Source of the DNA: Xanthomarina sp. F2636L
GTDB taxonomy: Bacteria; Bacteroidota; Bacteroidia; Flavobacteriales; Flavobacteriaceae
Reading direction: 5' to 3'
DNA length: 64,000 nt
NCBI RefSeq assembly: GCF_026410195.1
Contig: NZ_JAPMLM010000061.1
Span: 1 to 64,000, forward strand
A program made the position numbers and the translations under genes. A model generated the notes under the pieces. That model was not told the DNA's origin and did not search any database. It saw only the letters and a program-made list of their open reading frames with translations. Positions 1-7,969 of the stretch are shown piece after piece; position 1 is the stretch's first letter; each line of letters starts with the position of its first letter.

Positions 1-771
1 TTTAGTCAAGGTTATGAATATAGTTTGAATTTTTTAGGAGTAAATGCAAATACAGGTAATTACCAAATAGCTTTAGTTGCAACTCCAGATTTTGAACAGG
101 TTACGCCAGCAGCCACAGCCGATTTAGGAGCGTCTGTTTATTTACCATCAGAATTATCCATTGATAATTTTGAAACAGCAGATTCAAATTTACAATTTTT
201 TGAATGGCAGGTAAATCAGGAAGCATCTTTCGATGGAGGGATTACAGATTTACTTTTATTGATACGTTCAGATGTTGTTCCTAATAATTTTACTCATGCA
301 GCAGGAGAAGCCATAACACTTATTAATTTCGATATTATTAATGAAATAGAACCTGGAGTACTTCCAACGTCTGGTGAATTAATTTTTGCTGAAAATGATG
401 ATCCTATCGTAATAGATAATTATCATGAAACCTGGTTAAATATTAATTTATGGAATGGTGCTGGTACACAGAACTATTATTCAGGGAATAATCCAGCCGC
501 AAGTTCTATTAATTTTGCAACCTTATCAATTCCAGAACAAGTAAGTTTGGATCATATCATTTCAATACATCCCAACCCAACGTCAGATTATATACATATA
601 ACAACCAATCATCAAATTCAACACGTAGAGGTTTTTGATATTTTAGGTAAAAAAGTAAAAGAAGTCTCTAACAAGAATCAAATAGCTGTGAATACGTTAA
701 AAGCAGGAATTTACCTTGTAAAAGTGATAACAGACAAAGGAGGTATTACCAAAAAAATTGTCATAAAGTAA
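1..771 (+). CDS. Secreted protein with type IX sorting domain (5' truncated by window edge)
   Basis: The reading frame is already open at base 1, so this is the C-terminal ~256 residues of a longer gene; the internal TTG at 25 is not the true start. The middle part looks like a beta-rich secreted domain of unknown function. The last ~75 residues form a typical Por secretion (T9SS type A) sorting domain: an IHPNPTSDYI entry motif, the VFDILGKKV strand, GIYLVKV, and a basic end (KKIVIK). In this family the domain directs export across the outer membrane by the type IX system and is then removed. A strong terminator follows 43 bases after the stop. The function of the exported part cannot be read from this fragment. 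Confidence 0.85.
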   Translation, partial: FSQGYEYSLNFLGVNANTGNYQIALVATPDFEQVTPAATADLGASVYLPSELSIDNFETADSNLQFFEWQVNQEASFDGGITDLLLLIRSDVVPNNFTHAAGEAITLINFDIINEIEPGVLPTSGELIFAENDDPIVIDNYHETWLNINLWNGAGTQNYYSGNNPAASSINFATLSIPEQVSLDHIISIHPNPTSDYIHITTNHQIQHVEVFDILGKKVKEVSNKNQIAVNTLKAGIYLVKVITDKGGITKKIVIK

Positions 772-1120
772 TATCAAAGTGGTTGTTAATCAGTTTCAAT
801 CATAGTTGAGTCTAAGCGCAAAATATTTATTTTGCGCTTTTTTAAATCCCTATGTTTTTTATCAAAACAGACCATGTCTCCTCCTAATTAAAACTCAGAG
901 TTTTGTATCATTCATTTTAAGATATACAAAATAACAGATAAAGGGTGTCAAACACCTTTAAAAGCCATGATTGATTAACAGCATGATTATTTATTGGTCT
1001 TTTTACTGTGGTACAAATACAGACGAAAGCTTTCTTGGGGATGTTAATTTGTGGATAATTTCAGGATTTAAAAAAGTGGCACTTGTTAATATTTTTTATC
1101 TTTAAAAAAAATATAACAGT
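772..1120. other. Intergenic region, terminator only
   Basis: 349 bases without a gene. It holds the terminator at 814-843. The rest is AT-rich sequence in which I see no small ORF, repeat or RNA gene. The promoter of the 129-residue gene should lie near 1080-1115, where TATCTTTA resembles a degenerate Bacteroidota -7 element. Confidence 0.5.
814..843 (+). terminator. Rho-independent terminator of the sorting-domain protein gene
   Basis: Perfect 11-bp stem AAGCGCAAAAT / ATTTTGCGCTT around an ATTT loop, running into a T-tract. It ends the transcript of the truncated secreted-protein gene. Confidence 0.85.
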
Positions 1121-1510
1121 ATGAAGCCTTCCGAACTAATAGAATCAATGACTAGAAAGGAGACGTTAAAATCGCAACTCCTTCATATTCTGGACGCTTT
1201 TCAGCAGATGGATTATCATAAGTTAAACCAGTTGTTGGACGAAGGTTATTATGAAGACATGCCTAAAACAGCTTTTATATATAAACAAAAGCGCATTTTT
1301 AGGTATCTGCAAAAAGAAGGAGATACCCAGTTACACTTATCCACCAACATCTGTACAGGCTGTCTCTGTGGCAAGCCAGTGTTTGTTTTTACAGGCAACC
1401 ACTCTGGGTTGACCTATGGGGTGTATGTGGAGTTTTTAAACGATGCCATTGTGGATGTTTTCCGATGTTCGGAACAGTCTAGTAGTTCTTTTGGTCTGAT
1501 GCCCTTTTAA
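1121..1510 (+). CDS. Uncharacterised 129-residue protein with a Cys-rich motif
   Basis: I do not recognise a named family. The N-terminal half is helical and acidic/basic mixed. The central CTGCLCGKP has three cysteines within five residues, which could bind a metal or form a redox pair. The C-terminal half is a predicted beta region ending in a Ser-rich turn. There is no signal peptide, so it is probably cytosolic. It lies only 39 bases before a sensor kinase and its regulator in the same direction, so it may be co-transcribed with them. The ATG at 1121 is the only plausible start and follows an A-rich leader. Confidence 0.6.
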   Translation: MKPSELIESMTRKETLKSQLLHILDAFQQMDYHKLNQLLDEGYYEDMPKTAFIYKQKRIFRYLQKEGDTQLHLSTNICTGCLCGKPVFVFTGNHSGLTYGVYVEFLNDAIVDVFRCSEQSSSSFGLMPF

Positions 1511-1549
1511 TCCTTAAATGATAGCCCTAGTATTGGTTTCAATTGTTCT

Positions 1550-3208
1550 ATGAGTTTTATTAAAACGTTTCTAATCCCTATCCTATTTTTTATTGGCTGT
1601 CCGTTGTTAACAGCAGGCATGGGTCAGCAGGAACCAGTTGATAGTAGTTATTATTATTACAACAAGGTAATCAAGCCAGAGTTTAAGTCCGATTTATTAC
1701 AAGCTTTTGTGTTTTACAGAAACCAAAAAGATAAACACCTGAAGCAATCAGACACCTTACAGGCAATTTATAGTTTGAGACAACTGGCCATCATTCAAAA
1801 TAAACTAGGTATTTTATACGATAGTGAAACCTCTGCTATAGAAGCTTTAAGCCTATTGGAAAGCTTAGCTGAAAGTACAGAAACCAGGGAGTCTAAAGCA
1901 GGTATATACAATCATTTGGGACGTGTGTATAGCGACATGCAAGACCAGAGCAATGCCATAGTTTATTATAAAAAAGCTCTGACTCTTGCAGACAGCAAAT
2001 TACAAGATTTGATCCTGCGCAATAATATTGCATTTGCCCATTTAGAAGCAGATAGTCTGGATCTGGCTTTAAAGGAATTTACAGCTCTTTATCAAGAAAG
2101 TTTGGTGTATCAAGACAGTGTTATGATAGCCAGAACCCTTAACAACCTGGGATTAGTAAAAGGAAAACTACAGGACCTTACAGCCTTGCTGGATTTGGAA
2201 CAGGCTTTAAGGCTACGCCTGGCATTAGGAAATATGACTCATATTTTGGGCAGCTATTTAGATCTTACGGAATATTATATTCTTCAAGACAACATTCCAC
2301 AAGCCAGGATAGCGGCTGAAAAAGCATATCAACTGGCCAGAGCCTCAAACAATCCTAGTCATCTAGTATCTGCTTTAGGGATGTTGGTTCAATTAAAAGA
2401 CGATCCAGATGTCCAGTATTATAAACAACTTATAGACAGCGTACATACAGCCAATATGCTGGTAGAGGGAAAATACGCCTCCAAAAAATACGCCCTGGCA
2501 GCCCAAGAAGCTTTGGCCAATAAAAGGCTGTTGCAGCTGGAACAGGAAAAAAGCTATAAATATTTGTATGGATTTTTTGCCTTGCTGGTACTAGGTTTGG
2601 GGATAACTGTAGCCGTTTTTCAAAGGTTGCGTTATAAGAAGCAAAAGCAGTTGGAAGTTTATCATACCGAGTTGCGTATTTCCAAAAAAGTACATGATGA
2701 GGTCGCGAATGAGGTGTATCATGTTATGACTAAAATCCAGCAAAACCCAGAAGTAAATGAAGCCGTGCTGGACGATTTAGAGCGTGTGTATCATAAAACC
2801 AGAGATATTTCCAGGGAACATCACGAGATTGAGGTCAAGGAAAATTTTAAAGACGTCTTGTCAGATTTAATAAGTAATTATAAGAGCGATTTGGTAAACT
2901 GCATTACCAAAGACCTTTCAAAAGTACATTGGTCTCTGCTTAGCAGGAACAAAAAAATAGCCATTTATAGGGTCTTACAGGAATTGTTGGTCAATATGAA
3001 AAAACACAGTCAGGCATCTATTGTGGTTATTAGTTTTGTTCAAAATCACAAAAAACTAACCATTACCTATAAGGATAATGGCCAGGGTTGTACCCTAAAA
3101 AAACAAAACGGACTTCAAAATACGGAAAACCGTATAAAAACATTAAAAGGTTCTATTACTTTTAGCTCAGAAATAAACCAAGGCTTTCAAGCTGTTATCA
3201 TTATCTAA
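1550..3208 (+). CDS. TPR-containing sensor histidine kinase
   Basis: Membrane-bound two-component sensor of 552 residues. Residues 1-24 look like a signal peptide. Residues ~40-300 are helical TPR-like repeats (for example the segment with IYNHLGRVYSDMQDQSNAIV). A single transmembrane helix lies near 335-355. It is followed by a coiled stretch and a HisKA_3-like dimerisation region with the probable phospho-acceptor His382 in KKVHDEVANEV. The ATPase domain retains an N-box-like LQELLVNMKKHS and the Gly-rich YKDNGQGC and NGLQNTENRI. This architecture, a TPR sensor outside and a kinase inside, is common in Bacteroidota. The response regulator starts one base after the stop, so the two form a cognate pair. 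The signal sensed is unknown. Confidence 0.9.
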   Translation: MSFIKTFLIPILFFIGCPLLTAGMGQQEPVDSSYYYYNKVIKPEFKSDLLQAFVFYRNQKDKHLKQSDTLQAIYSLRQLAIIQNKLGILYDSETSAIEALSLLESLAESTETRESKAGIYNHLGRVYSDMQDQSNAIVYYKKALTLADSKLQDLILRNNIAFAHLEADSLDLALKEFTALYQESLVYQDSVMIARTLNNLGLVKGKLQDLTALLDLEQALRLRLALGNMTHILGSYLDLTEYYILQDNIPQARIAAEKAYQLARASNNPSHLVSALGMLVQLKDDPDVQYYKQLIDSVHTANMLVEGKYASKKYALAAQEALANKRLLQLEQEKSYKYLYGFFALLVLGLGITVAVFQRLRYKKQKQLEVYHTELRISKKVHDEVANEVYHVMTKIQQNPEVNEAVLDDLERVYHKTRDISREHHEIEVKENFKDVLSDLISNYKSDLVNCITKDLSKVHWSLLSRNKKIAIYRVLQELLVNMKKHSQASIVVISFVQNHKKLTITYKDNGQGCTLKKQNGLQNTENRIKTLKGSITFSSEINQGFQAVIII

Positions 3209-3209
3209 G

Positions 3210-3875
3210 ATGTTTAAAAAGGTTATATTGGCAGACGATTTGGTAAGTATCAATCTGGGTATGCTTACTATTTTAGATACTTTAAAAGTAGGGCAGGTGC
3301 ACTCGGTGCAGTATTGTGACGATGCATTTTTAAAAATAAGACGTGCTGTTCAAGACCAGGAACCCTACGATTTGTTAATCACCGATTTGTCCTTTAAAAA
3401 AGACCATCGCGACCAAGACTACCCTTCCGGGGAAGCACTTATAGAAGCCTTACATGCCACATATCCTGAGTTAAACATTATTGTATATTCCATAGAAGAC
3501 CGTATCCAGCGGGTGCGCAAGTTGGTGACTCAATACGGGGTAAAGGCCTATGTATGTAAGGGCAGGAGAGGGCTTATAGAATTAAAGGATGCCATACAGG
3601 TTGTTAATAACCAGCAAACCTATATATCCCAACAGGTGGCTTCAGCCATAAGCAAGAAAACTGATTTGGAAATTGACGATTTCGATATCCTTATCCTTAA
3701 ACACTTATCCTTGGGCTTGTCTCAAGATCAGATTAGTCAGCAACTCAAAGACGATAAGATTTCACCTAGCAGTTTGAGTACCATAGAAAAAAGGCTAAAC
3801 AAACTGCGCATTCAATTTAGAGCTAATAATGCTATTCATCTGGTAGCCCTTGTTAAAGATTTGGGCTTGATATAA
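3210..3875 (+). CDS. Response regulator with REC and HTH domains
   Basis: 221 residues. The N-terminal receiver domain has the acidic pair Asp9/Asp10 (ILADD), the probable phosphorylated Asp59 in LLITDLSF, and a conserved Lys in the VCKGRRG turn. The C-terminal ~70 residues form a helical helix-turn-helix of LuxR/NarL type, divergent but recognisable from LSLGLSQDQISQQL followed by TIEKRLNKLRIQF. It lies one base after the histidine kinase, so it is the partner of that kinase. It is likely a transcription factor; its targets are not visible here. Confidence 0.9.
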   Translation: MFKKVILADDLVSINLGMLTILDTLKVGQVHSVQYCDDAFLKIRRAVQDQEPYDLLITDLSFKKDHRDQDYPSGEALIEALHATYPELNIIVYSIEDRIQRVRKLVTQYGVKAYVCKGRRGLIELKDAIQVVNNQQTYISQQVASAISKKTDLEIDDFDILILKHLSLGLSQDQISQQLKDDKISPSSLSTIEKRLNKLRIQFRANNAIHLVALVKDLGLI

Positions 3876-3885
3876 TTTTTTTAGG

Positions 3886-3907
3886 TCCTTACGGAAAGCC
3901 GTAAGGA
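3886..3907. repeat. 9-bp inverted repeat, first of two related hairpins
   Basis: Perfect stem TCCTTACGG / CCGTAAGGA with an AAAG loop, 11 bases after the response regulator stop. No T-tract follows on either strand, so it is not a standard terminator. A related hairpin sharing CCGTAAGGATA lies at 5007-5022, on the other side of the 4.2-5.0 kb gene. Confidence 0.7.
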
Positions 3908-3974
3908 TATTCAATCATAACCCTGTAGTTTTGTTTTAAGCTAATAATTATTATTAATTAGTGTGGGAGAATGA

Positions 3975-4007
3975 AAAAGCGTATCCGTTTAGGTGCGCTT
4001 TTTTTTG
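3975..4007 (+). terminator. Probable terminator of the two-component operon
   Basis: AAAGCG and CGCTTT pair around an imperfect interior, followed by an uninterrupted run of T. It lies ~100 bases after the response regulator and before the next gene. Confidence 0.6.
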
Positions 4008-4101
4008 TTTCTATATATTCTGTGTTTTTTAGATTCTGCTTATTAGAATGGGGATTGGGAGGTGGTTTCTATAAGGTTGCTATGGGGTAGGTATAAAGAA
4101 T

Positions 4102-4133
4102 ATATGCTATACATACGCTATATATACGCTATA
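4102..4133. repeat. Three ATAYGCTATA copies at 11-bp spacing
   Basis: ATATGCTATA at 4102, ATACGCTATA at 4113 and ATACGCTATA at 4124, exactly 11 bases apart, ~70-100 bases upstream of the gene at 4205. The near-helical spacing would suit a regulator binding on one DNA face, or the array may be simple slippage. Confidence 0.6.
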
Positions 4134-4204
4134 AGGATTGTTTAATTGACTCTTTTTCACTACTTTAGAGTTGAGTTTGATGGTAATATTAATTCATGAT
4201 TATT

Positions 4205-4960
4205 ATGGCACGACAAAAAGGTATTATTAAGATTATAGGCACTCTAGGTGGGGCTAATTTTTATATAGACAAAGAGGCCGGTGCTTTGGCCAGAACTGCA
4301 GGAGGTGGTTTTGATGGGGATACTATTCGTACGAGTCCGAGGATGGTTCGGGTGCGCGAGAACTCCAGTGAATTTGGAAATTGCAGTCGGGTGAAAAAGC
4401 AGTTTCGGTTGGCTTTGTTGCCCTTTTTTCAAGGGATAAGGAGCAGGGCTTTTCATTCCGATTTGGTGAGTTTGTTTATGCAAATTAAGGCTTTAGACCA
4501 GGTGTCTGAGCGCGGGCAGAGACAGGTGTATCATGGGATGCAAACTGCTAAGGGCCGGCAGCTCATGAAACGGCATTCCTTTGTTCCGGAGAAAGATCTG
4601 GTGTCTGGTTTCTGCAGGCAGGCCAATTTTAACTGGACGACGCAGCAGTTGGATGTTAGCGATTTTAATCCAGATCTCTATAAGGTACCAAAGACAGCCA
4701 CACATATAGGGGTGACTTTAGGGGTTTTGGATTTTGATTTTGAAACTTTAGAACATTCTTTAAGCCTTTCGTCCATTCATTTTGTGGCGTTGGGAGCAGG
4801 AGGTTCTTCTTTTAGTTTAACACCAGAGCAGGTACTTGTTCCAGCCCATGTGGGGTTTGTGGTTTTAGGCTTGAGATACTACGAACTTATTGAAAACGAG
4901 GTGTATGCTTTTAAGAAGCCTTTGGGGGTACAGATTTTGGATGTTTTGAATACGAATTAG
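4205..4960 (+). CDS. Uncharacterised flavobacterial protein, MARQKG family
   Basis: 251 residues from the ATG at 4205. An ATG three codons upstream also exists, but family members I recall begin MARQKGIIK. The N-terminus (GTLGGANFYIDKEAGALART) and the RTRENSSEFG-like block (here RVRENSSEFG) recur in flavobacterial proteins of unknown role. The C-terminal half is hydrophobic beta sequence without a signal peptide. It is monocistronic, with hairpins related to each other on both sides. G is more frequent here than in neighbouring genes. I do not know its function; a phage- or mobile-element origin is possible but unproven. Confidence 0.65.
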   Translation: MARQKGIIKIIGTLGGANFYIDKEAGALARTAGGGFDGDTIRTSPRMVRVRENSSEFGNCSRVKKQFRLALLPFFQGIRSRAFHSDLVSLFMQIKALDQVSERGQRQVYHGMQTAKGRQLMKRHSFVPEKDLVSGFCRQANFNWTTQQLDVSDFNPDLYKVPKTATHIGVTLGVLDFDFETLEHSLSLSSIHFVALGAGGSSFSLTPEQVLVPAHVGFVVLGLRYYELIENEVYAFKKPLGVQILDVLNTN

Positions 4961-5006
4961 CTGGAATGACGTAGAAGGTTCGATTTTTTTAGCTAGTCTT
5001 TTTTGG

Positions 5007-5022
5007 TTACGGTTTACCGTAA
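5007..5022. repeat. Second CCGTAAGGATA-type hairpin
   Basis: TTACGGT / ACCGTAA hairpin with a two-base loop, followed by GGATA as in the hairpin at 3886-3907. A TTTTTTAGCTAG stretch lies before it. It could end the upstream gene or belong to a small repeat family. Confidence 0.55.
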
Positions 5023-5070
5023 GGATACTAAGTTAAAGCTTAGTAAGTTTGATTTAAAACCAACTAAATC

Positions 5071-5793
5071 ATGAAACATTATTTCCTAGTCCTACTGCTA
5101 TTAAGCATGATTTTCCCTAGGCAAGCAAGCAGTCAAAACGATGGCGCAGCCATTGCAGCAGCCGTAGGTGGTGCTATAGCTGTAGGAGCTATTATTGCTT
5201 CCATAGATCAAATGGAAGAGCAAGCAGAGTTAACTGCCACCGAATGGATTTTGCATAACCATCCAGAGCTGACGAGTTTTTCTTTAAAAACCATGTCTTT
5301 CGATGGCAAAAAAGCTAAAGACATGTCGGCCACCTCAGTCATTACCTATAAAATTCAAGAATTTGTACCAGAAATGGATCCTGAATTAAAAGGTAAAAAA
5401 CAAGTGTTGTTTGGTTTTACAAGTCCTGGTTGGATTAGCGATTACGGAATAGACTTTAATAAAGTGAATTGGTTTTTAATAGACGAGACCGAATGGATGC
5501 GAATGATGGTTGCTTATGTAAAAGTAGCCTCTGATGAGAAAAATGAGTCTAATTTAAACAACAGCTTAAAAGAAGGAAAAATTGTGAACCGTGGCGTTAA
5601 ATCTGGTAGCAAACTAGCAATACCCTTTTTTAAATTAACCGGAGATATGTATGTGGTAACGGATTATTCAGAAAGATTGAAACTATTATATAACGAACGT
5701 TCTTTAGGTGTCTATTTAAAAGAAACCAGAGATTTAGTGCAGATAGGGCGTGGTGATATTATTGATATTCATGATTTCTTTTTTGATAATTAA
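5071..5793 (+). CDS. Exported protein of unknown function
   Basis: 240 residues. Residues 1-21 form a signal peptide (hydrophobic LVLLLLSMIF core, cleavage near ASSQ). A Gly/Ala-rich hydrophobic segment follows (AAAVGGAIAVGAIIASI, ~26-45) that may sit in a membrane. The rest is soluble and mixed. I recognise no enzyme motif. It is followed after 18 bases by another exported protein in the same direction, so the two are probably an operon. Confidence 0.65.
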   Translation: MKHYFLVLLLLSMIFPRQASSQNDGAAIAAAVGGAIAVGAIIASIDQMEEQAELTATEWILHNHPELTSFSLKTMSFDGKKAKDMSATSVITYKIQEFVPEMDPELKGKKQVLFGFTSPGWISDYGIDFNKVNWFLIDETEWMRMMVAYVKVASDEKNESNLNNSLKEGKIVNRGVKSGSKLAIPFFKLTGDMYVVTDYSERLKLLYNERSLGVYLKETRDLVQIGRGDIIDIHDFFFDN

Positions 5794-5811
5794 TTTTAAA
5801 AATATACCCTT

Positions 5812-6186
5812 ATGAAATACCTAATATCATTTATTATTGGAACTATTTTCTTATGTAGTTCTATAAACGCACATTCCCAAGAGGTTTCTTGCGATGATTT
5901 ACTATCATTTATTAAAGATAAAGGATATTACAAAAGCACAGTAAGTAGTTACACACTAAATTCTGAGTGGCTCCATGAAGTAAAAGCGTATAGTTATGAT
6001 TATAAAATATATGTGGTAGCCAAAATTAAGAAAAACGCGTATAGTTACAGTACCAATACCTATATTTTCTGTGGGATCCCATCCATGAATTGGTCAAACT
6101 TTCAATATGGTGGTTATGGGGATTCTGATTCTTATGGCGAACGCTTTCATAAGTATATTTTTAATTATAAGTGTGATTGTTATTAA
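5812..6186 (+). CDS. Small exported protein with KTSC-like domain
   Basis: 124 residues. A signal peptide covers ~1-22, with cleavage after the AHS of NAHSQ. The C-terminal part (YIFCGIPSMNWSNF, then a Gly/Ser turn, then GERFHKYI) resembles the short KTSC domain, in which a Tyr-rich strand is followed by a vP..w..f motif and a Gly-x-x-f-x-x-x-I end. KTSC domains have no established biochemical role. The similarity is by eye and moderate. Four cysteines would suit an oxidised periplasmic protein. Confidence 0.55.
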   Translation: MKYLISFIIGTIFLCSSINAHSQEVSCDDLLSFIKDKGYYKSTVSSYTLNSEWLHEVKAYSYDYKIYVVAKIKKNAYSYSTNTYIFCGIPSMNWSNFQYGGYGDSDSYGERFHKYIFNYKCDCY

Positions 6187-6348
6187 AGGTCTTTTAGAGT
6201 TACAATTATCATTACTTTTGATATCTTTAAACTCTCCTCTAGCACTAAGCCATACAGATTGTAATATCTCTCTGTTTTTTTAGGGTATTTATTATTTTCT
6301 CATGCAAGAATTCCTATTTTTACAAAAGGACTAATTTTAATTATTTAA

Positions 6349-7965
6349 ATGACCAAAAACCAACCTAAAGCCGATATCAATTTCGAACAAGAACTCTGGA
6401 AAGCGGCCAACGAACTTCGTGGTGCTGTTGCCGAAAACCAATATAAAGACTTTGTCTTACCTCTTATCTTTTTAAAGCATGTATCTGAACGTTTTGAGTT
6501 ACGTCGTGACATCCTTAAAGGATTGCTCAACGATCCAAAGTCGGATTATTACACACAAGACAAAGAAGAGCAAAACTATGTCCTAGAAGATGCAGATGAA
6601 TATCTATCTAAAAACACATACATCATCCCAGAAAAAGCGACTTGGCAATTCTTGCAGGATAATGCAGAGCAAGATAATATCAAGGTGTTGGTTGATAATG
6701 CGTTCGATTTATTAGATGAAACCCTAGCAACATACAGACCAGACCTAAAAGGCATCCTACCACGTATTTTTGTAAAAAGCCAATTAACAGCCAAACAAGT
6801 AGCTGGTTTAATAAACCTATTGGCAAACCCAAAGCTTTCTGAAAAAGAAAACCCTGATAGTGATATATTGGGTCGGGTCTATGAATATTACATTGGTAAG
6901 TTTGCTATTGCCGAAGGCTCTGGTGCAGGACAATTCTTTACCCCTGGAAGTATTGTACGCTTATTGGTTGAAATGATTGAACCTTACGAAGGTAAAATCT
7001 TTGATGCTGCCTGTGGTTCAGGTGGTATGTTTGTACAATCTTTGAAGTTTTTACAAGCCCATGGTGGCGACAAGAAAAACATATCTATTTATGGGCAGGA
7101 ACGTTATGATGGCACCTTGCGTTTATGTAAAATGAATCTGGCTTTACGAGATTTATCCTTTGATGTGAGATTAGGTGACTCACTATTACAAGATAAATTT
7201 CCAGACCTAAAGGCCGACTTCATTATCGTGAATCCTCCTTTTAATGTCAGCCAATGGCATCCGGAAGATTTACCTGAAAACGACCCACGCTTGTTTGGAC
7301 CTAAAGAAGAGTTTACCACAGATGGTAACGCCAATTATATGTGGATGCAAACCTTTTGGAGTCATTTAAGTGATGCAGGTACAGCAGCAGTAGTGATGGC
7401 AAATGGCGCCATGACCTCCAATAACAAAGGCGAAAAAAATGTACGGCAACACATGGTAGATAACAGCATGGTAGATTGTATTGTACGTTTACCAGATAAA
7501 TTGTTTCTAACCACAGGTATTCCAGCTTGTATCTTTATTTTAAGTAAAAATAGAGATGGCAAAGATGGCATTCATAGAGAGCGTACTAACGAGATTCTGT
7601 TTATTGACACATCTAAAATGGGGACTATGGAAAGCCGTAAGCTTCGTGTTTTTACAGATGAAGACATTGCAAAAGTAACTGACACCTACCACGCTTGGCG
7701 TAATAATCCCGTCATTGCGAGCGAAGCGAAGCAATCTGCCATTTATGAAGACGATCCCGGCTTCTCCTACAGCGCAACCCTAGAAGACGTACAAAAACAA
7801 GACTACAAACTTACACCTGGTATTTACGTAGGTACAGAAGCCGTAGAAGACGACGGTATCCCGTTTGAAGATAAAATGGAAATCTTAAAAGCCCAATTGC
7901 ACGAGCAGTTCGCCAAGGGCAACGACTTACAACATCAAATTTTAGAGAATTTTGAAAAGTTTTAA
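6349..7965 (+). CDS. hsdM: Type I restriction-modification DNA methyltransferase subunit (HsdM)
   Basis: 538 residues, the usual HsdM length. An N-terminal helical domain (HsdM_N) precedes the AdoMet-dependent N6-adenine methylase. Motif I is FDAACGSGGMF (Phe218 on) and the catalytic motif IV is NPPF at 295-298. GQFFTP marks the entry to the methylase fold. HsdM with HsdS methylates the recognition site, and HsdR joins them to cleave unmodified DNA. It is the first gene of a long + strand operon. Near residue ~455 an in-frame VIASEAKQS peptide is encoded by a dispersed DNA repeat (7710-7738), an insertion of about a dozen residues in a variable surface region, so the gene probably remains functional. 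Confidence 0.97.
   Translation: MTKNQPKADINFEQELWKAANELRGAVAENQYKDFVLPLIFLKHVSERFELRRDILKGLLNDPKSDYYTQDKEEQNYVLEDADEYLSKNTYIIPEKATWQFLQDNAEQDNIKVLVDNAFDLLDETLATYRPDLKGILPRIFVKSQLTAKQVAGLINLLANPKLSEKENPDSDILGRVYEYYIGKFAIAEGSGAGQFFTPGSIVRLLVEMIEPYEGKIFDAACGSGGMFVQSLKFLQAHGGDKKNISIYGQERYDGTLRLCKMNLALRDLSFDVRLGDSLLQDKFPDLKADFIIVNPPFNVSQWHPEDLPENDPRLFGPKEEFTTDGNANYMWMQTFWSHLSDAGTAAVVMANGAMTSNNKGEKNVRQHMVDNSMVDCIVRLPDKLFLTTGIPACIFILSKNRDGKDGIHRERTNEILFIDTSKMGTMESRKLRVFTDEDIAKVTDTYHAWRNNPVIASEAKQSAIYEDDPGFSYSATLEDVQKQDYKLTPGIYVGTEAVEDDGIPFEDKMEILKAQLHEQFAKGNDLQHQILENFEKF
7710..7738. repeat. Dispersed repeat inserted in frame inside hsdM
   Basis: CGTCATTGCGAGCGAAGCGA followed by AGCAATCTG, with ATTGC/GCAAT inverted ends. 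I recognise this as a repeat that occurs widely in bacterial genomes and is often translated as VIASEAKQS. Here it is in frame, and the flanking codons continue the normal HsdM sequence (YHAWR before, YEDDPGF after). Confidence 0.8.
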
Positions 7966-7969
7966 ATAA

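Larger units (their letters stand above)
3876..4204. other. Intergenic region with hairpin, terminator-like element and 11-bp iterons
   Basis: Roughly 330 bases with no gene. It contains, in order, the TCCTTACGG hairpin at 3886-3907, a terminator-like element at 3975-4007 and three 11-bp-spaced copies of ATAYGCTATA at 4102-4133. Each is listed separately. Confidence 0.6.

Noticed and set aside
3886-3907. Hairpin after the response regulator as a standard terminator
   Set aside because: The stem is good but no T-tract follows on either strand; the element at 3975-4007 is a better candidate.
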